5,400 nt of DNA, from assembly GCA_028697515.1 (NCBI GenBank), contig JAQVEY010000197.1:1-5400 (forward strand), read 5' to 3'. Below the pieces are notes generated by a model. That model did no database searches and had not been told where the DNA came from. It worked only from the letters and a program-made list of their open reading frames with translations. The position numbers and the translations under genes were made by a program. Shown here in pieces: positions 1 to 5,400 of this stretch (its first letter is position 1; every line of letters starts with the position of its first letter). The DNA is from Bacteroidales bacterium (GTDB taxonomy: Bacteria; Bacteroidota; Bacteroidia; Bacteroidales; ML635J-15).

Positions 1-308
1 ATATTTGTAAGGGTTCTTACATTTGGATTATATGCCTGTAATGGAGTTAATTGTCTGCTAATCCCTGTCGGAATTGTTGAAAGTCTTTCGAATAAATAAG
101 GTTCAACATTGTCGGAAACAGGCATATTTATTTGCATTACATTTTTGAAGTTACCATGCGACAGAGGATATTCAATAAGCAAAGATATAATAACAGTATC
201 TGACAGTGGAGAGTTTTCTATAAGTTTATTCTTTAATTTACCATTTGACATATTACCATAAATATTGTCCAGCAACTCATCGGTTTTTCCATTATCAAGC
301 GAGCGGGT
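1..308 (-). CDS. Partial repeat-containing protein, probably 5'-truncated, running off the left edge
   Basis: The minus strand is open from a TAA at 309-311 down to the left edge, about 102 codons. The translation looks like real protein: it starts TRSLDNGKTDELLDNIYGN, followed by a segment with NSPLSDTVII and then, 27 residues on, NMPVSDNVE. The two S-D-x-V segments look like degenerate repeats. From memory, SPLSD-type repeats occur in large secreted Bacteroidetes proteins that often end in type IX secretion domains; I cannot confirm this here, and the function is unknown. The first in-frame ATG is at 251-249, with a TTG at 275-273, yet the LDNGKTDELLDNIY stretch upstream of that ATG already reads like family sequence. 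Further upstream, TAA (309-311) and TAG (321-323) close the frame, and the other two frames are also stopped before 386. The gene therefore looks cut at its 5' end: either a decayed remnant or a very short gene starting at 251 or 275. The C-terminus is outside the window. Confidence 0.55.
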
Positions 309-373
309 TTATGAGCAAGGCTAAAATGGTCGAGGATTACCCAAATTATTTTTCAATTATACCATTGTTTTAG

Positions 374-381
374 TAGTTTTG
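374..381 (+). promoter_or_regulatory. Candidate Bacteroidetes -7 box for mfd
   Basis: TAGTTTTG matches the Bacteroidetes -7 consensus TAnnTTTG exactly. The -33 region about 20 bp upstream (350-353) is only TTTT, a weak match to TTTG. The box ends four bases before the GTG start, so a transcript from here would have almost no leader. A second, poorer candidate, TACCATTG (one mismatch), lies at 360-367 and would leave a leader of about 15 bases. Confidence 0.45.
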
Positions 382-385
382 CGGC

Positions 386-3300
386 GTGAAAAATATCGTT
401 AACAAAATATTTGGACAAAGCGAATCTGCCGAACAACTTTTTGGTCTGCTGAAACAAAAGGAAGAAAAACAGAATATTATTTTGCATGGTTTATCAGGTT
501 CTTCAAAGGCCTTTCTTATTGCTTCTTTGTTCGGTCGTGAGAAAATGCTGACTTGCATAATTTTGCCAGACAAAGAAACCGCTTCTTATTGTTATGATGA
601 TTTGGTAAATATTCTTGGAGACGAATATATTTTGTTTTTCCCAAGTGCTTATAAAAGATCTGTCGAATATTTTAAAACCGACAAGACAAATATAGTCCTG
701 AAAACTGAAGTTTTGGGGAAACTGAGTTCGGGCAAAAAACCATATATTGTTGTAACTTATCCGGGGGCAGTTATTGAAAAGGTTATAAAAACTCACGATT
801 TTGTTCAAAACAGTCTTGAAATTAATGTCGGAGAAAAGCTTTCTATGGATTTTGTAATAGAAATGCTAAACGAATATCAATTTCGGCGCGAAGATTTTGT
901 TTACGAGCCAGGCACATTTTCAATAAGAGGAAGTATTATTGATGTTTTTTCTTTTAGCAACGAACTTCCTTACAGAATTGATTTCTTTGGAGATGAAATT
1001 GAAAGTATCAGAACCTTCAGTCCCGAATCCCAGCTTTCGACACAAAAACTTAAAAAAATACAAATAATTCCCAATATACACGAACATCTCGAACAGAGTG
1101 AGAAAGTGCCATTTTTTGAATTTATTAATAAGAATTGCAAATTTTGGCTTGACCAACCGGAGATGATTTTTGATAAAATTGATAACACATACAAAGCTGC
1201 AGAACTTAGATTTTCTGAGAGTGATAATTCAAAAATTGAAGATGATGACATATGTGTATTAAAGCCGGAGGCAACGCTGTTAAATTCTCAGGCTTTTATT
1301 GATAATTTAAAACATTTTCAGCTTATTGAAATTGCTCCGCGATCTGTTTTTGATTCTGTAACAGAATTCAAATTTAACATAGAACCTCAACCTGCATTTA
1401 ATAAGCAATTCGATTTGCTTGGCGAAAATCTTAAAAATAATGAGGAAAATTACTACCAAACCTTAATCTTAAGTAATAACGACAAACAATTACAGAGGTT
1501 AAGGGATATTTTTGCCGATAAGCGTCAACAAGTATCATTTACTCCGGTAAATAAAACAATTAATGAAGGATTTATTGACCACGAAAGCAGAACTTGTGTT
1601 TATACCGACCATCAGATTTTTGAGAGATATCACAGATTTCAAACCAAGAAAATCTCTCATGGCGAATCTCTTAGCATTCAAGACCTTACAGCATTGCGTC
1701 CTGGCGATTTTGTAGTTCATGTTGATAATGGTATAGGCAGATTTGGAGGTTTGCAAAAAATTGAAAACAATGGTAGAATCCAAGAAGTAGTTAGCATTCT
1801 GTATGACAGTAATGATATAATTTATGTAAACATTCATTCACTTCATAGGATAACAAAATACCGTGATAAAGATGGAGAAACTCCCAAAATCCATCGTTTA
1901 GGTTCAGGACACTGGAAAAGGCTTAAAGAAAAAACAAAGAAAAATATTCAGGATATTGCTCGTGATTTAATTATTCTTTATGCCAAAAGACGCGAACAAA
2001 AGGGCTATTCTTTTTCTGCCGATTCGTATTTACAACACGAACTAGAATCTTCTTTTATGTACGAAGACACTCCCGATCAAAGTAAAACAAACGAATTGAT
2101 AAAATCTGATATGGAGTCCGATATTCCAATGGACAGATTGGTTTGCGGAGACGTGGGATTTGGGAAAACCGAATTAGCAATCCGTGCTGCATTTAAAGCT
2201 GTTAACGACAGTAAGCAGGTAGCTGTACTTGTTCCAACAACAATTCTGGCTTTACAACATTATCAAACTTTTACTGAGAGACTAGCAAAAATGCCTGTAA
2301 ATATTTCATATATAAGCCGTCTGAAATCTCAAAAAGAAATAACGGAAACACTTAAAACACTTAAGGAAGGTAAACTGGATATTATTATTGGCACACATAA
2401 ACTTATAAATAAAGAAGTTGCATTTAAAGATTTGGGCTTACTTATAATTGACGAAGAACAAAAATTCGGGGTTGCAATGAAAGAAAAGCTCAAGCAAATA
2501 AAGATTAATGTTGATACTCTTACACTTACTGCTACACCGATTCCAAGAACTCTGCAATTTTCACTTATGGGAGCCAGAGATTTGTCTGTTATTAACACTC
2601 CGCCACCAAACAGGCAGGCGATTATAACAGAACTTCATTCGTTTAATAACGAAATAATTAAGGAAGCAATTTATTATGAGGTAGGTAGAAACGGACAAGT
2701 ATTTTTTATCAATAATCGAATACAGAACATTAACGAAATCGAAAATCTTATAAATAAACTATGCCCAGAAGTAAAGACTGTAGTTGCACATGGCCAAATG
2801 GACGGCAAACAGCTCGAAAAAATAATTCTGGAGTTCATAAGAGGAGATCATGATGTTTTGATAAGCACAGCAATTGTCGAAAATGGGGTGGATATTCCTA
2901 ATGTAAACACAATAATTATAAACAATGCCAATAATTTTGGTCTCAGTGACTTGCATCAGTTAAGAGGTCGAGTTGGGAGAAGCAATAAAAAAGCTTTTTG
3001 TTATCTTCTTGCACCGGCATTGAACACACTTACTCCCGAGGCCAGAAGGCGACTTAAAGCTATCGAAGAGTTTAGCGAATTGGGAAGCGGAATGAATATA
3101 GCAATGCAAGACCTAGACATTCGAGGAGCAGGCAATATTCTTGGCAGTGAACAATCCGGATTTATTGCTGATATCGGTTTCGAAACTTATACAAAAATTC
3201 TTAACGAGGCTATCGAAGAGCTTAAGGATGGCGAATTTAAAGAATTATTTTCAAATAAATCATCTTCAGATTTGGAAACGAGAGAAAATATAAGCACTCA

Positions 3301-3772
3301 TGACTGTCAGATAGAAACGGATATGGAAATATTAATTCCAGATTATTATATATCGAGTACTTCGGAACGAATAAAACTGTATAAGGAACTTGATAATATG
3401 ACAAACCCAAACGATTTAATAAAATTTAGAGAGAATCTTCAGGATAGGTTTGGGGAAATTCCTACTGTAACCGAAAAATTGTTTGATATTGTCCAACTAA
3501 GATGGATTTCTATTGAGCTGGGCTTTCAGAAGATTATTATTAAAAACAATGTTTTCATTGCTTATTTTCCATTAAATCAAAAATCAGAATATTATTCTTC
3601 AAACAAATTTGCATCAATAATAAACTTTATTCAGAATCACCCAAACAATATGCAAATAAGAGAAATGAATGAAAAGTTGACTTTAAGAATGGCTAATGTT
3701 AACTCACTGGATAAAGTGACAGATTTGTTAATAAAAATGAGAAATTTCGCAAAAGAACTAGTAAATAATTAA
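386..3772 (+). CDS. mfd: Transcription-repair coupling factor Mfd (ATP-dependent DNA translocase)
   Basis: Mfd binds RNA polymerase stalled at DNA damage, pushes it off by ATP-driven translocation on upstream DNA, and recruits UvrA for nucleotide excision repair. The 1128 residues match the usual family length (about 1100-1200). Domains in order: a UvrB-like N-terminal module (about 1-330) whose Walker A has decayed to LSGSSKA (36-42); the UvrA-contact region FRRED...RGSIIDVF (166-188); a CarD-like RNA polymerase interaction domain beginning LRPGDFVVHVDNGIGRFGG (437-455); and a RecG-like motor with Walker A GDVGFGKTE (588-596), Walker B DEEQ (689-692), TATPIPRT (715-722), the STAIVENGVDIPN segment (827-839), and QLRGRVGRS (858-866). 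The translocation (TRG) motif spans about 888-927, and the autoinhibitory C-terminal domain begins near 984 (IPDYYISSTSERIKLYKEL). All motor motifs are intact. The GTG start is the only option: TAG TAG lies five codons upstream and the next ATG is codon 54, inside conserved sequence. No Shine-Dalgarno is visible. Confidence 0.97.
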   Translation: MKNIVNKIFGQSESAEQLFGLLKQKEEKQNIILHGLSGSSKAFLIASLFGREKMLTCIILPDKETASYCYDDLVNILGDEYILFFPSAYKRSVEYFKTDKTNIVLKTEVLGKLSSGKKPYIVVTYPGAVIEKVIKTHDFVQNSLEINVGEKLSMDFVIEMLNEYQFRREDFVYEPGTFSIRGSIIDVFSFSNELPYRIDFFGDEIESIRTFSPESQLSTQKLKKIQIIPNIHEHLEQSEKVPFFEFINKNCKFWLDQPEMIFDKIDNTYKAAELRFSESDNSKIEDDDICVLKPEATLLNSQAFIDNLKHFQLIEIAPRSVFDSVTEFKFNIEPQPAFNKQFDLLGENLKNNEENYYQTLILSNNDKQLQRLRDIFADKRQQVSFTPVNKTINEGFIDHESRTCVYTDHQIFERYHRFQTKKISHGESLSIQDLTALRPGDFVVHVDNGIGRFGGLQKIENNGRIQEVVSILYDSNDIIYVNIHSLHRITKYRDKDGETPKIHRLGSGHWKRLKEKTKKNIQDIARDLIILYAKRREQKGYSFSADSYLQHELESSFMYEDTPDQSKTNELIKSDMESDIPMDRLVCGDVGFGKTELAIRAAFKAVNDSKQVAVLVPTTILALQHYQTFTERLAKMPVNISYISRLKSQKEITETLKTLKEGKLDIIIGTHKLINKEVAFKDLGLLIIDEEQKFGVAMKEKLKQIKINVDTLTLTATPIPRTLQFSLMGARDLSVINTPPPNRQAIITELHSFNNEIIKEAIYYEVGRNGQVFFINNRIQNINEIENLINKLCPEVKTVVAHGQMDGKQLEKIILEFIRGDHDVLISTAIVENGVDIPNVNTIIINNANNFGLSDLHQLRGRVGRSNKKAFCYLLAPALNTLTPEARRRLKAIEEFSELGSGMNIAMQDLDIRGAGNILGSEQSGFIADIGFETYTKILNEAIEELKDGEFKELFSNKSSSDLETRENISTHDCQIETDMEILIPDYYISSTSERIKLYKELDNMTNPNDLIKFRENLQDRFGEIPTVTEKLFDIVQLRWISIELGFQKIIIKNNVFIAYFPLNQKSEYYSSNKFASIINFIQNHPNNMQIREMNEKLTLRMANVNSLDKVTDLLIKMRNFAKELVNN

Positions 3773-3777
3773 ATTTA

Positions 3778-3809
3778 TTTGCATTTCCAAGTAATATGTA
3801 TTATCTTTG
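3778..3809 (+). promoter_or_regulatory. Promoter of the initiator tRNA gene
   Basis: TTTG at 3778-3781 and TATCTTTG at 3802-3809 are separated by 20 bp. This is a full match to the Bacteroidetes primary sigma promoter (TTTG, 19-21 bp, TAnnTTTG). It lies just after the mfd stop codon, and the expected transcription start is only a few bases before the tRNA. The tRNA is therefore probably expressed independently of mfd, although mfd transcripts could also read into it because no terminator lies between them. Confidence 0.8.
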
Positions 3810-3818
3810 CACCCACAT

Positions 3819-3891
3819 TGCGGGGTAGAGCAGTTGGTAGCTCGTCGGGCTCATAACCCGGAGGCCGCTGGTTCGAGTCCAGTCCCCGCTA
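3819..3891 (+). tRNA. Initiator tRNA-fMet (CAU)
   Basis: A full cloverleaf of 73 bases can be folded. The acceptor pairs GCGGGG with CCCCGC (positions 2-7 with 66-71); the D stem is GAGC/GCTC; the anticodon stem is TCGGG/CCCGG around loop CTCATAA with anticodon CAT at 3852-3854; and the T stem is GCTGG/CCAGT around TTCGAGT. Three features mark it as the initiator rather than the elongator: an unpaired 1-72 position (T1 against T72), three consecutive G-C pairs at the base of the anticodon stem (GGG/CCC), and a purine-pyrimidine A11-T24 pair in the D stem. These are the known determinants for formylation, P-site entry and exclusion from elongation. The discriminator is A73 and the next bases are CTA, so the CCA end is not encoded and must be added by the nucleotidyltransferase. 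Confidence 0.96.
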
Positions 3892-3893
3892 CT

Positions 3894-3924
3894 AAAAAAG
3901 TCTTCAAATTTGAAGACTTTTTTT
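3894..3924. terminator. Palindromic intrinsic terminator, probably bidirectional
   Basis: GTCTTCA (3900-3906) pairs perfectly with TGAAGAC (3911-3917) around an AATT loop. The stem is flanked by six A on the left (3894-3899) and seven T on the right (3918-3924). On the plus strand the hairpin followed by the T run ends the tRNA transcript (and any mfd readthrough). Because the structure is symmetric, the minus strand also shows a hairpin followed by a T run, so it can stop the convergent lipoprotein transcript ending at 4003. The 78 bp from 3925 to 4002 show no gene or other clear signal. Confidence 0.85.
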
Positions 3925-4002
3925 ATTATTAAAAACTCTGACTAAGAATACAACCTACGCATTATATTCTAAGCTTTCAAAATCTCTCCAAAATTTACTA
4001 AA

Positions 4003-4395
4003 CTAAATTTCATTTGCGGAAAAATCTAAACCGCATGCATCAAATTCCAATTTAATCTTTTTGTCAATCACTTCTAAAGTGCCTCCATAAACATTGCAAA
4101 TACCTTGATAACCATTTGTTTCGGGTTGTATATCAATCACGTCCTCATTGGCAATACCAGTTAAAACTATATCCGGTCTTATTGAGACCTGTCCGTCTGT
4201 TAGAGTTATTGTATAAACCAAGTCTGTATCATTATAAGTTACAACCATATCGCATGGATAAGAATTTGTTCCCATGAGTAATGTAACCTCATGTGTACCT
4301 TCAACAGACCTTCTTAATTTGTCTTTTTCGCAACCGGTAAATATTACCAAGGCCAATATCATTAATACTGTGATTAAATAAACGAGTCTTTTCAT
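4003..4395 (-). CDS. Small lipoprotein of unknown function
   Basis: The 130-residue protein has a classic lipoprotein signal peptide: MKR, a hydrophobic stretch (residues 4-19), then FTGC with the lipidated cysteine at residue 22. The mature protein begins CEKDK, an acidic/lysine-containing start similar to the Bacteroidetes lipoprotein export signal (Cys-X-Lys-Asp/Glu-Asp/Glu). It may therefore be displayed on the outer surface; this is an inference. The mature part, about 109 residues, alternates hydrophobic and polar residues in short runs (HEVTLLMG, LVYTITL, GGTLEVIDKKIKLEF), which suggests a small beta-rich fold such as a barrel or sandwich. Three further cysteines (48, 100, 121) follow the lipidated one. 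I do not recognise a named family. The start at 4395-4393 is preceded in frame by a stop six codons upstream. The gene lies 40 bp downstream of the 88-residue gene in the same direction and is probably cotranscribed with it; a poor -7-like match (TAATTTTA) in the gap, at 4410-4403, could give separate expression. Confidence 0.85.
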   Translation of the reverse strand: MKRLVYLITVLMILALVIFTGCEKDKLRRSVEGTHEVTLLMGTNSYPCDMVVTYNDTDLVYTITLTDGQVSIRPDIVLTGIANEDVIDIQPETNGYQGICNVYGGTLEVIDKKIKLEFDACGLDFSANEI

Positions 4396-4435
4396 AGTTT
4401 CATAAAATTAAATTAATACTACATTTTGTTCCCAG

Positions 4436-4702
4436 CTACAATATATTCCATCCACATTTTTTATATGTTTCCGTAATTTTAATTGATTCACGTTTTGTAA
4501 TAAACTCATCCTCAACAAATAATTTATAATAATTCTGCTCAGGATTAATAATGATTTTTTTAATTTTTTTAGGTTTTTCCCAGGCAGAATCTTCAATTTC
4601 AATACCTATTGAGGGAACAATATCACAATTTGCAGTTTTTGATAAAATAGTTTTATTAAACTTTTCGTCAATAAAAACTTGATCTATTATAATTAAACTC
4701 AT
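4436..4702 (-). CDS. Small protein of unknown function, 88 residues
   Basis: I do not recognise this protein. It starts MSLIIIDQVFIDEKFNKTIL, has no signal peptide or membrane segment, and is rich in Lys, Ile and Glu, so it is probably a soluble cytoplasmic protein. A stretch of alternating hydrophobic and polar residues (KKIKKIIIN, then YYKLFVEDEFI) suggests beta strands, and the end (ESIKITETYKKCGWNIL) resembles an amphipathic helix with a short tail. Cysteines are at about 26 and 83. Support for its being real: it is the longest open frame in this stretch, an exact TAAATTTG -7 box lies about 30 bp upstream of its ATG on the same strand, and it fills the space between the lipoprotein and the divergent promoter region. 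Another minus-strand frame at 4602-4408 overlaps it and looks like a Lys/Leu-rich shadow. Likely first gene of a two-gene unit with the lipoprotein. Confidence 0.65.
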   Translation of the reverse strand: MSLIIIDQVFIDEKFNKTILSKTANCDIVPSIGIEIEDSAWEKPKKIKKIIINPEQNYYKLFVEDEFITKRESIKITETYKKCGWNIL

Positions 4703-4734
4703 AAGTAAACTTTTTAAGAAAAAATAAACCGAAA

Positions 4735-4742
4735 CAAATTTA
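4735..4742 (-). promoter_or_regulatory. Candidate -7 box for the two minus-strand small genes
   Basis: Read on the minus strand, 4742 to 4735 is TAAATTTG, an exact TAnnTTTG match. It would place the transcript start near 4731, with a leader of about 28 bases before the ATG at 4702. No good TTTG is visible at the -33 distance. Confidence 0.45.
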
Positions 4743-4745
4743 ATA

Positions 4746-4776
4746 AAATATCTATTTGATAAATTAAATATCTATT
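4746..4776. repeat. Two 11-bp direct repeats, 20-bp spacing, between divergent promoters
   Basis: AAATATCTATT occurs at 4746-4756 and again at 4766-4776, start-to-start distance exactly 20 bp, about two turns of the helix. The pair lies between the minus-strand -7 box (4735-4742) and the mntP -7 box (4803-4810), covering the expected -33 region of the minus-strand promoter and reaching close to that of mntP. An inverted pair, ATTTAAT (4738-4744) and ATTAAAT (4763-4769), overlaps it. The layout suits a regulator binding site, but the region is almost pure A/T, so chance is a real alternative. Confidence 0.35.
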
Positions 4777-4802
4777 ACATATTTTATTAATGTACATTTT
4801 CT

Positions 4803-4810
4803 TAATTTTG
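4803..4810 (+). promoter_or_regulatory. Candidate -7 box for mntP
   Basis: TAATTTTG is an exact TAnnTTTG match, 15 bases before the mntP ATG. It predicts a leader of only about 10-12 bases, too short for a yybP-ykoY manganese riboswitch. The -33 region has only T-rich sequence (TTTT at 4782-4785, spacing too short). Confidence 0.5.
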
Positions 4811-4825
4811 TTTGAAAGTTAAATT

Positions 4826-5400
4826 ATGGATATAGTTTTAATATTACTGATTGCAATAGGTCTGTCAATGGATAGTCTTACTGTATCAATGGCTGCTGCT
4901 GCAACATGTAAAAGAAAAAGCAATTTTGTATTTCTTCGTTTTGCGTTTACTTTGGGATTTATACAGGCTGTCTGCACAATTGCCGGATGGGCAGCCGGAA
5001 CAGAGCTTAATAAATATTTACAGATTTATGACCACTGGATAGCTTTTGGATTATTGCTGATAATAGGAGGTAAAATGATATTTGAAGGCATTAAACACAA
5101 AGACAGTGAAGAAAAACCAGAAATAAACATGAATAGTTTTTTTGTGGTAACAGGTTTGGGGATAGCTACAAGTATTGATGCGGCTGCTGTTGGACTGAGT
5201 ATGTCCTTTGCGGGAATAAATATCTGGATTGCTTCCTTAATTATTTTTGCAGTCACATTCTTGTTTTCATATTTAGGACTTTATAGTGGCGATTTTATCC
5301 AAAAAAAATTAAGAAAACTGCCGGTTGAAATTATCGGAGGCTTTGTATTAATTGGAATAGGGATTAAAATATTGATAGAACACCTGATAAACGGCTGTTA
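4826..5400 (+). CDS. mntP: Manganese efflux pump MntP, reaching the right edge
   Basis: MntP exports Mn(II) across the inner membrane to prevent manganese toxicity. The 191 codons present begin MDIVLILLIAIGLSMDSLTV and show the family's two-fold repeated architecture of six hydrophobic segments (about 3-26, 36-58, 70-88, 104-127, 131-152, 167-187) with a charged loop after the third (KHKDSEEKPE, 90-99). The paired signature motifs are present: GLSMDS with Asp16 and ATSIDA with Asp118, matching the membrane-embedded aspartates of Escherichia coli MntP. Also conserved are DHWIAFGLLLIIGGKMIFEG (69-88) and GGFVLIGIGIKIL near the end. Members are usually about 185-190 residues, and the window ends with TA directly after codon 191, so the next base very likely completes TAA or TAG and the gene is essentially whole. 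The ATG at 4826 is the first in-frame start and fits the first transmembrane segment; no Shine-Dalgarno is visible. It is transcribed divergently from the 88-residue gene. Confidence 0.93.
   Translation, partial: MDIVLILLIAIGLSMDSLTVSMAAAATCKRKSNFVFLRFAFTLGFIQAVCTIAGWAAGTELNKYLQIYDHWIAFGLLLIIGGKMIFEGIKHKDSEEKPEINMNSFFVVTGLGIATSIDAAAVGLSMSFAGINIWIASLIIFAVTFLFSYLGLYSGDFIQKKLRKLPVEIIGGFVLIGIGIKILIEHLINGC

Noticed and set aside
299..318. On the minus strand GCTCATAAACCCG resembles the initiator tRNA anticodon arm GCTCATAACCCG, suggesting a tRNA-derived attachment site at the fragment's break point.
   Set aside because: The match is only about 12 bases with one inserted base, the flanks do not agree, and no integrase or mobile gene is present. 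Chance is likely.
503..2956. Several minus-strand open frames of 65-101 codons inside mfd.
   Set aside because: They are antisense to conserved Mfd domains, and none has a recognisable domain.
3945..3970. Inverted repeat AGAATA/TATTCT with a 14-base loop downstream of the lipoprotein gene.
   Set aside because: Six weak pairs with a long loop and no following T run. The palindrome at 3894-3924 is a far better terminator.
4408..4602. Minus-strand open frame of 64 codons overlapping the 88-residue gene.
   Set aside because: Lys/Leu-rich low-complexity translation with no promoter of its own, lying entirely inside the region of the longer and better placed frame except for its last bases. It looks like a shadow.
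5026..5256. Minus-strand open frame of 76 codons inside mntP.
   Set aside because: It is antisense to clearly conserved MntP sequence, including the ATSIDA motif.
1..5400. Search for CRISPR arrays, insertion sequences, toxin-antitoxin or defence genes.
   Set aside because: No regularly spaced repeats, transposase motifs or terminal inverted repeats were seen, and the recognised genes are housekeeping.

Overview
The window is AT-rich (roughly one third G+C, by eye) and looks like a Bacteroidota (Bacteroidetes) chromosome. Four observations support this. Perfect TAnnTTTG boxes, the -7 element of the Bacteroidetes primary sigma factor, sit in front of mfd, the tRNA gene, mntP and (minus strand) a small gene. 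None of the genes has a clear Shine-Dalgarno sequence. The lipoprotein has a Cys-Glu-Lys-Asp start resembling the Bacteroidetes surface-export signal. The Mfd protein has DEEQKFG at its Walker B motif, which I associate with this phylum.

Layout, left to right. (1) Positions 1-308, minus strand: the open part of a coding sequence that runs off the left edge and contains SPLSD/PVSD-type repeats. It seems to lack a proper 5' end. (2) 386-3772, plus: a complete mfd gene for the transcription-repair coupling factor, with a GTG start. (3) 3819-3891, plus: an initiator tRNA-fMet(CAU) with its own near-consensus promoter, followed by a strong palindromic terminator that can also serve the convergent genes. 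(4) 4702-4003, minus: two small genes in the same direction, an unrecognised 88-residue protein and then a 130-residue lipoprotein. (5) 4826 to the right edge, plus: mntP, a manganese efflux pump, whose reading frame reaches the last two bases of the window, probably at its stop codon.

The recognisable genes are housekeeping: transcription-coupled DNA repair, translation initiation and manganese homeostasis. They are not an obvious functional cluster. mfd transcription may read through the tRNA to the shared terminator. The small gene and mntP are divergent from a 123-bp intergenic region that carries two opposed -7 boxes and an 11-bp direct repeat spaced exactly 20 bp apart. I see no mobile element, CRISPR array, phage gene or clear new biological system. 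The best leads are the 5'-truncated fragment at the left, the possibly leaderless mfd start, the orphan 88-residue gene with its lipoprotein partner, and the repeat in the mntP intergenic region.
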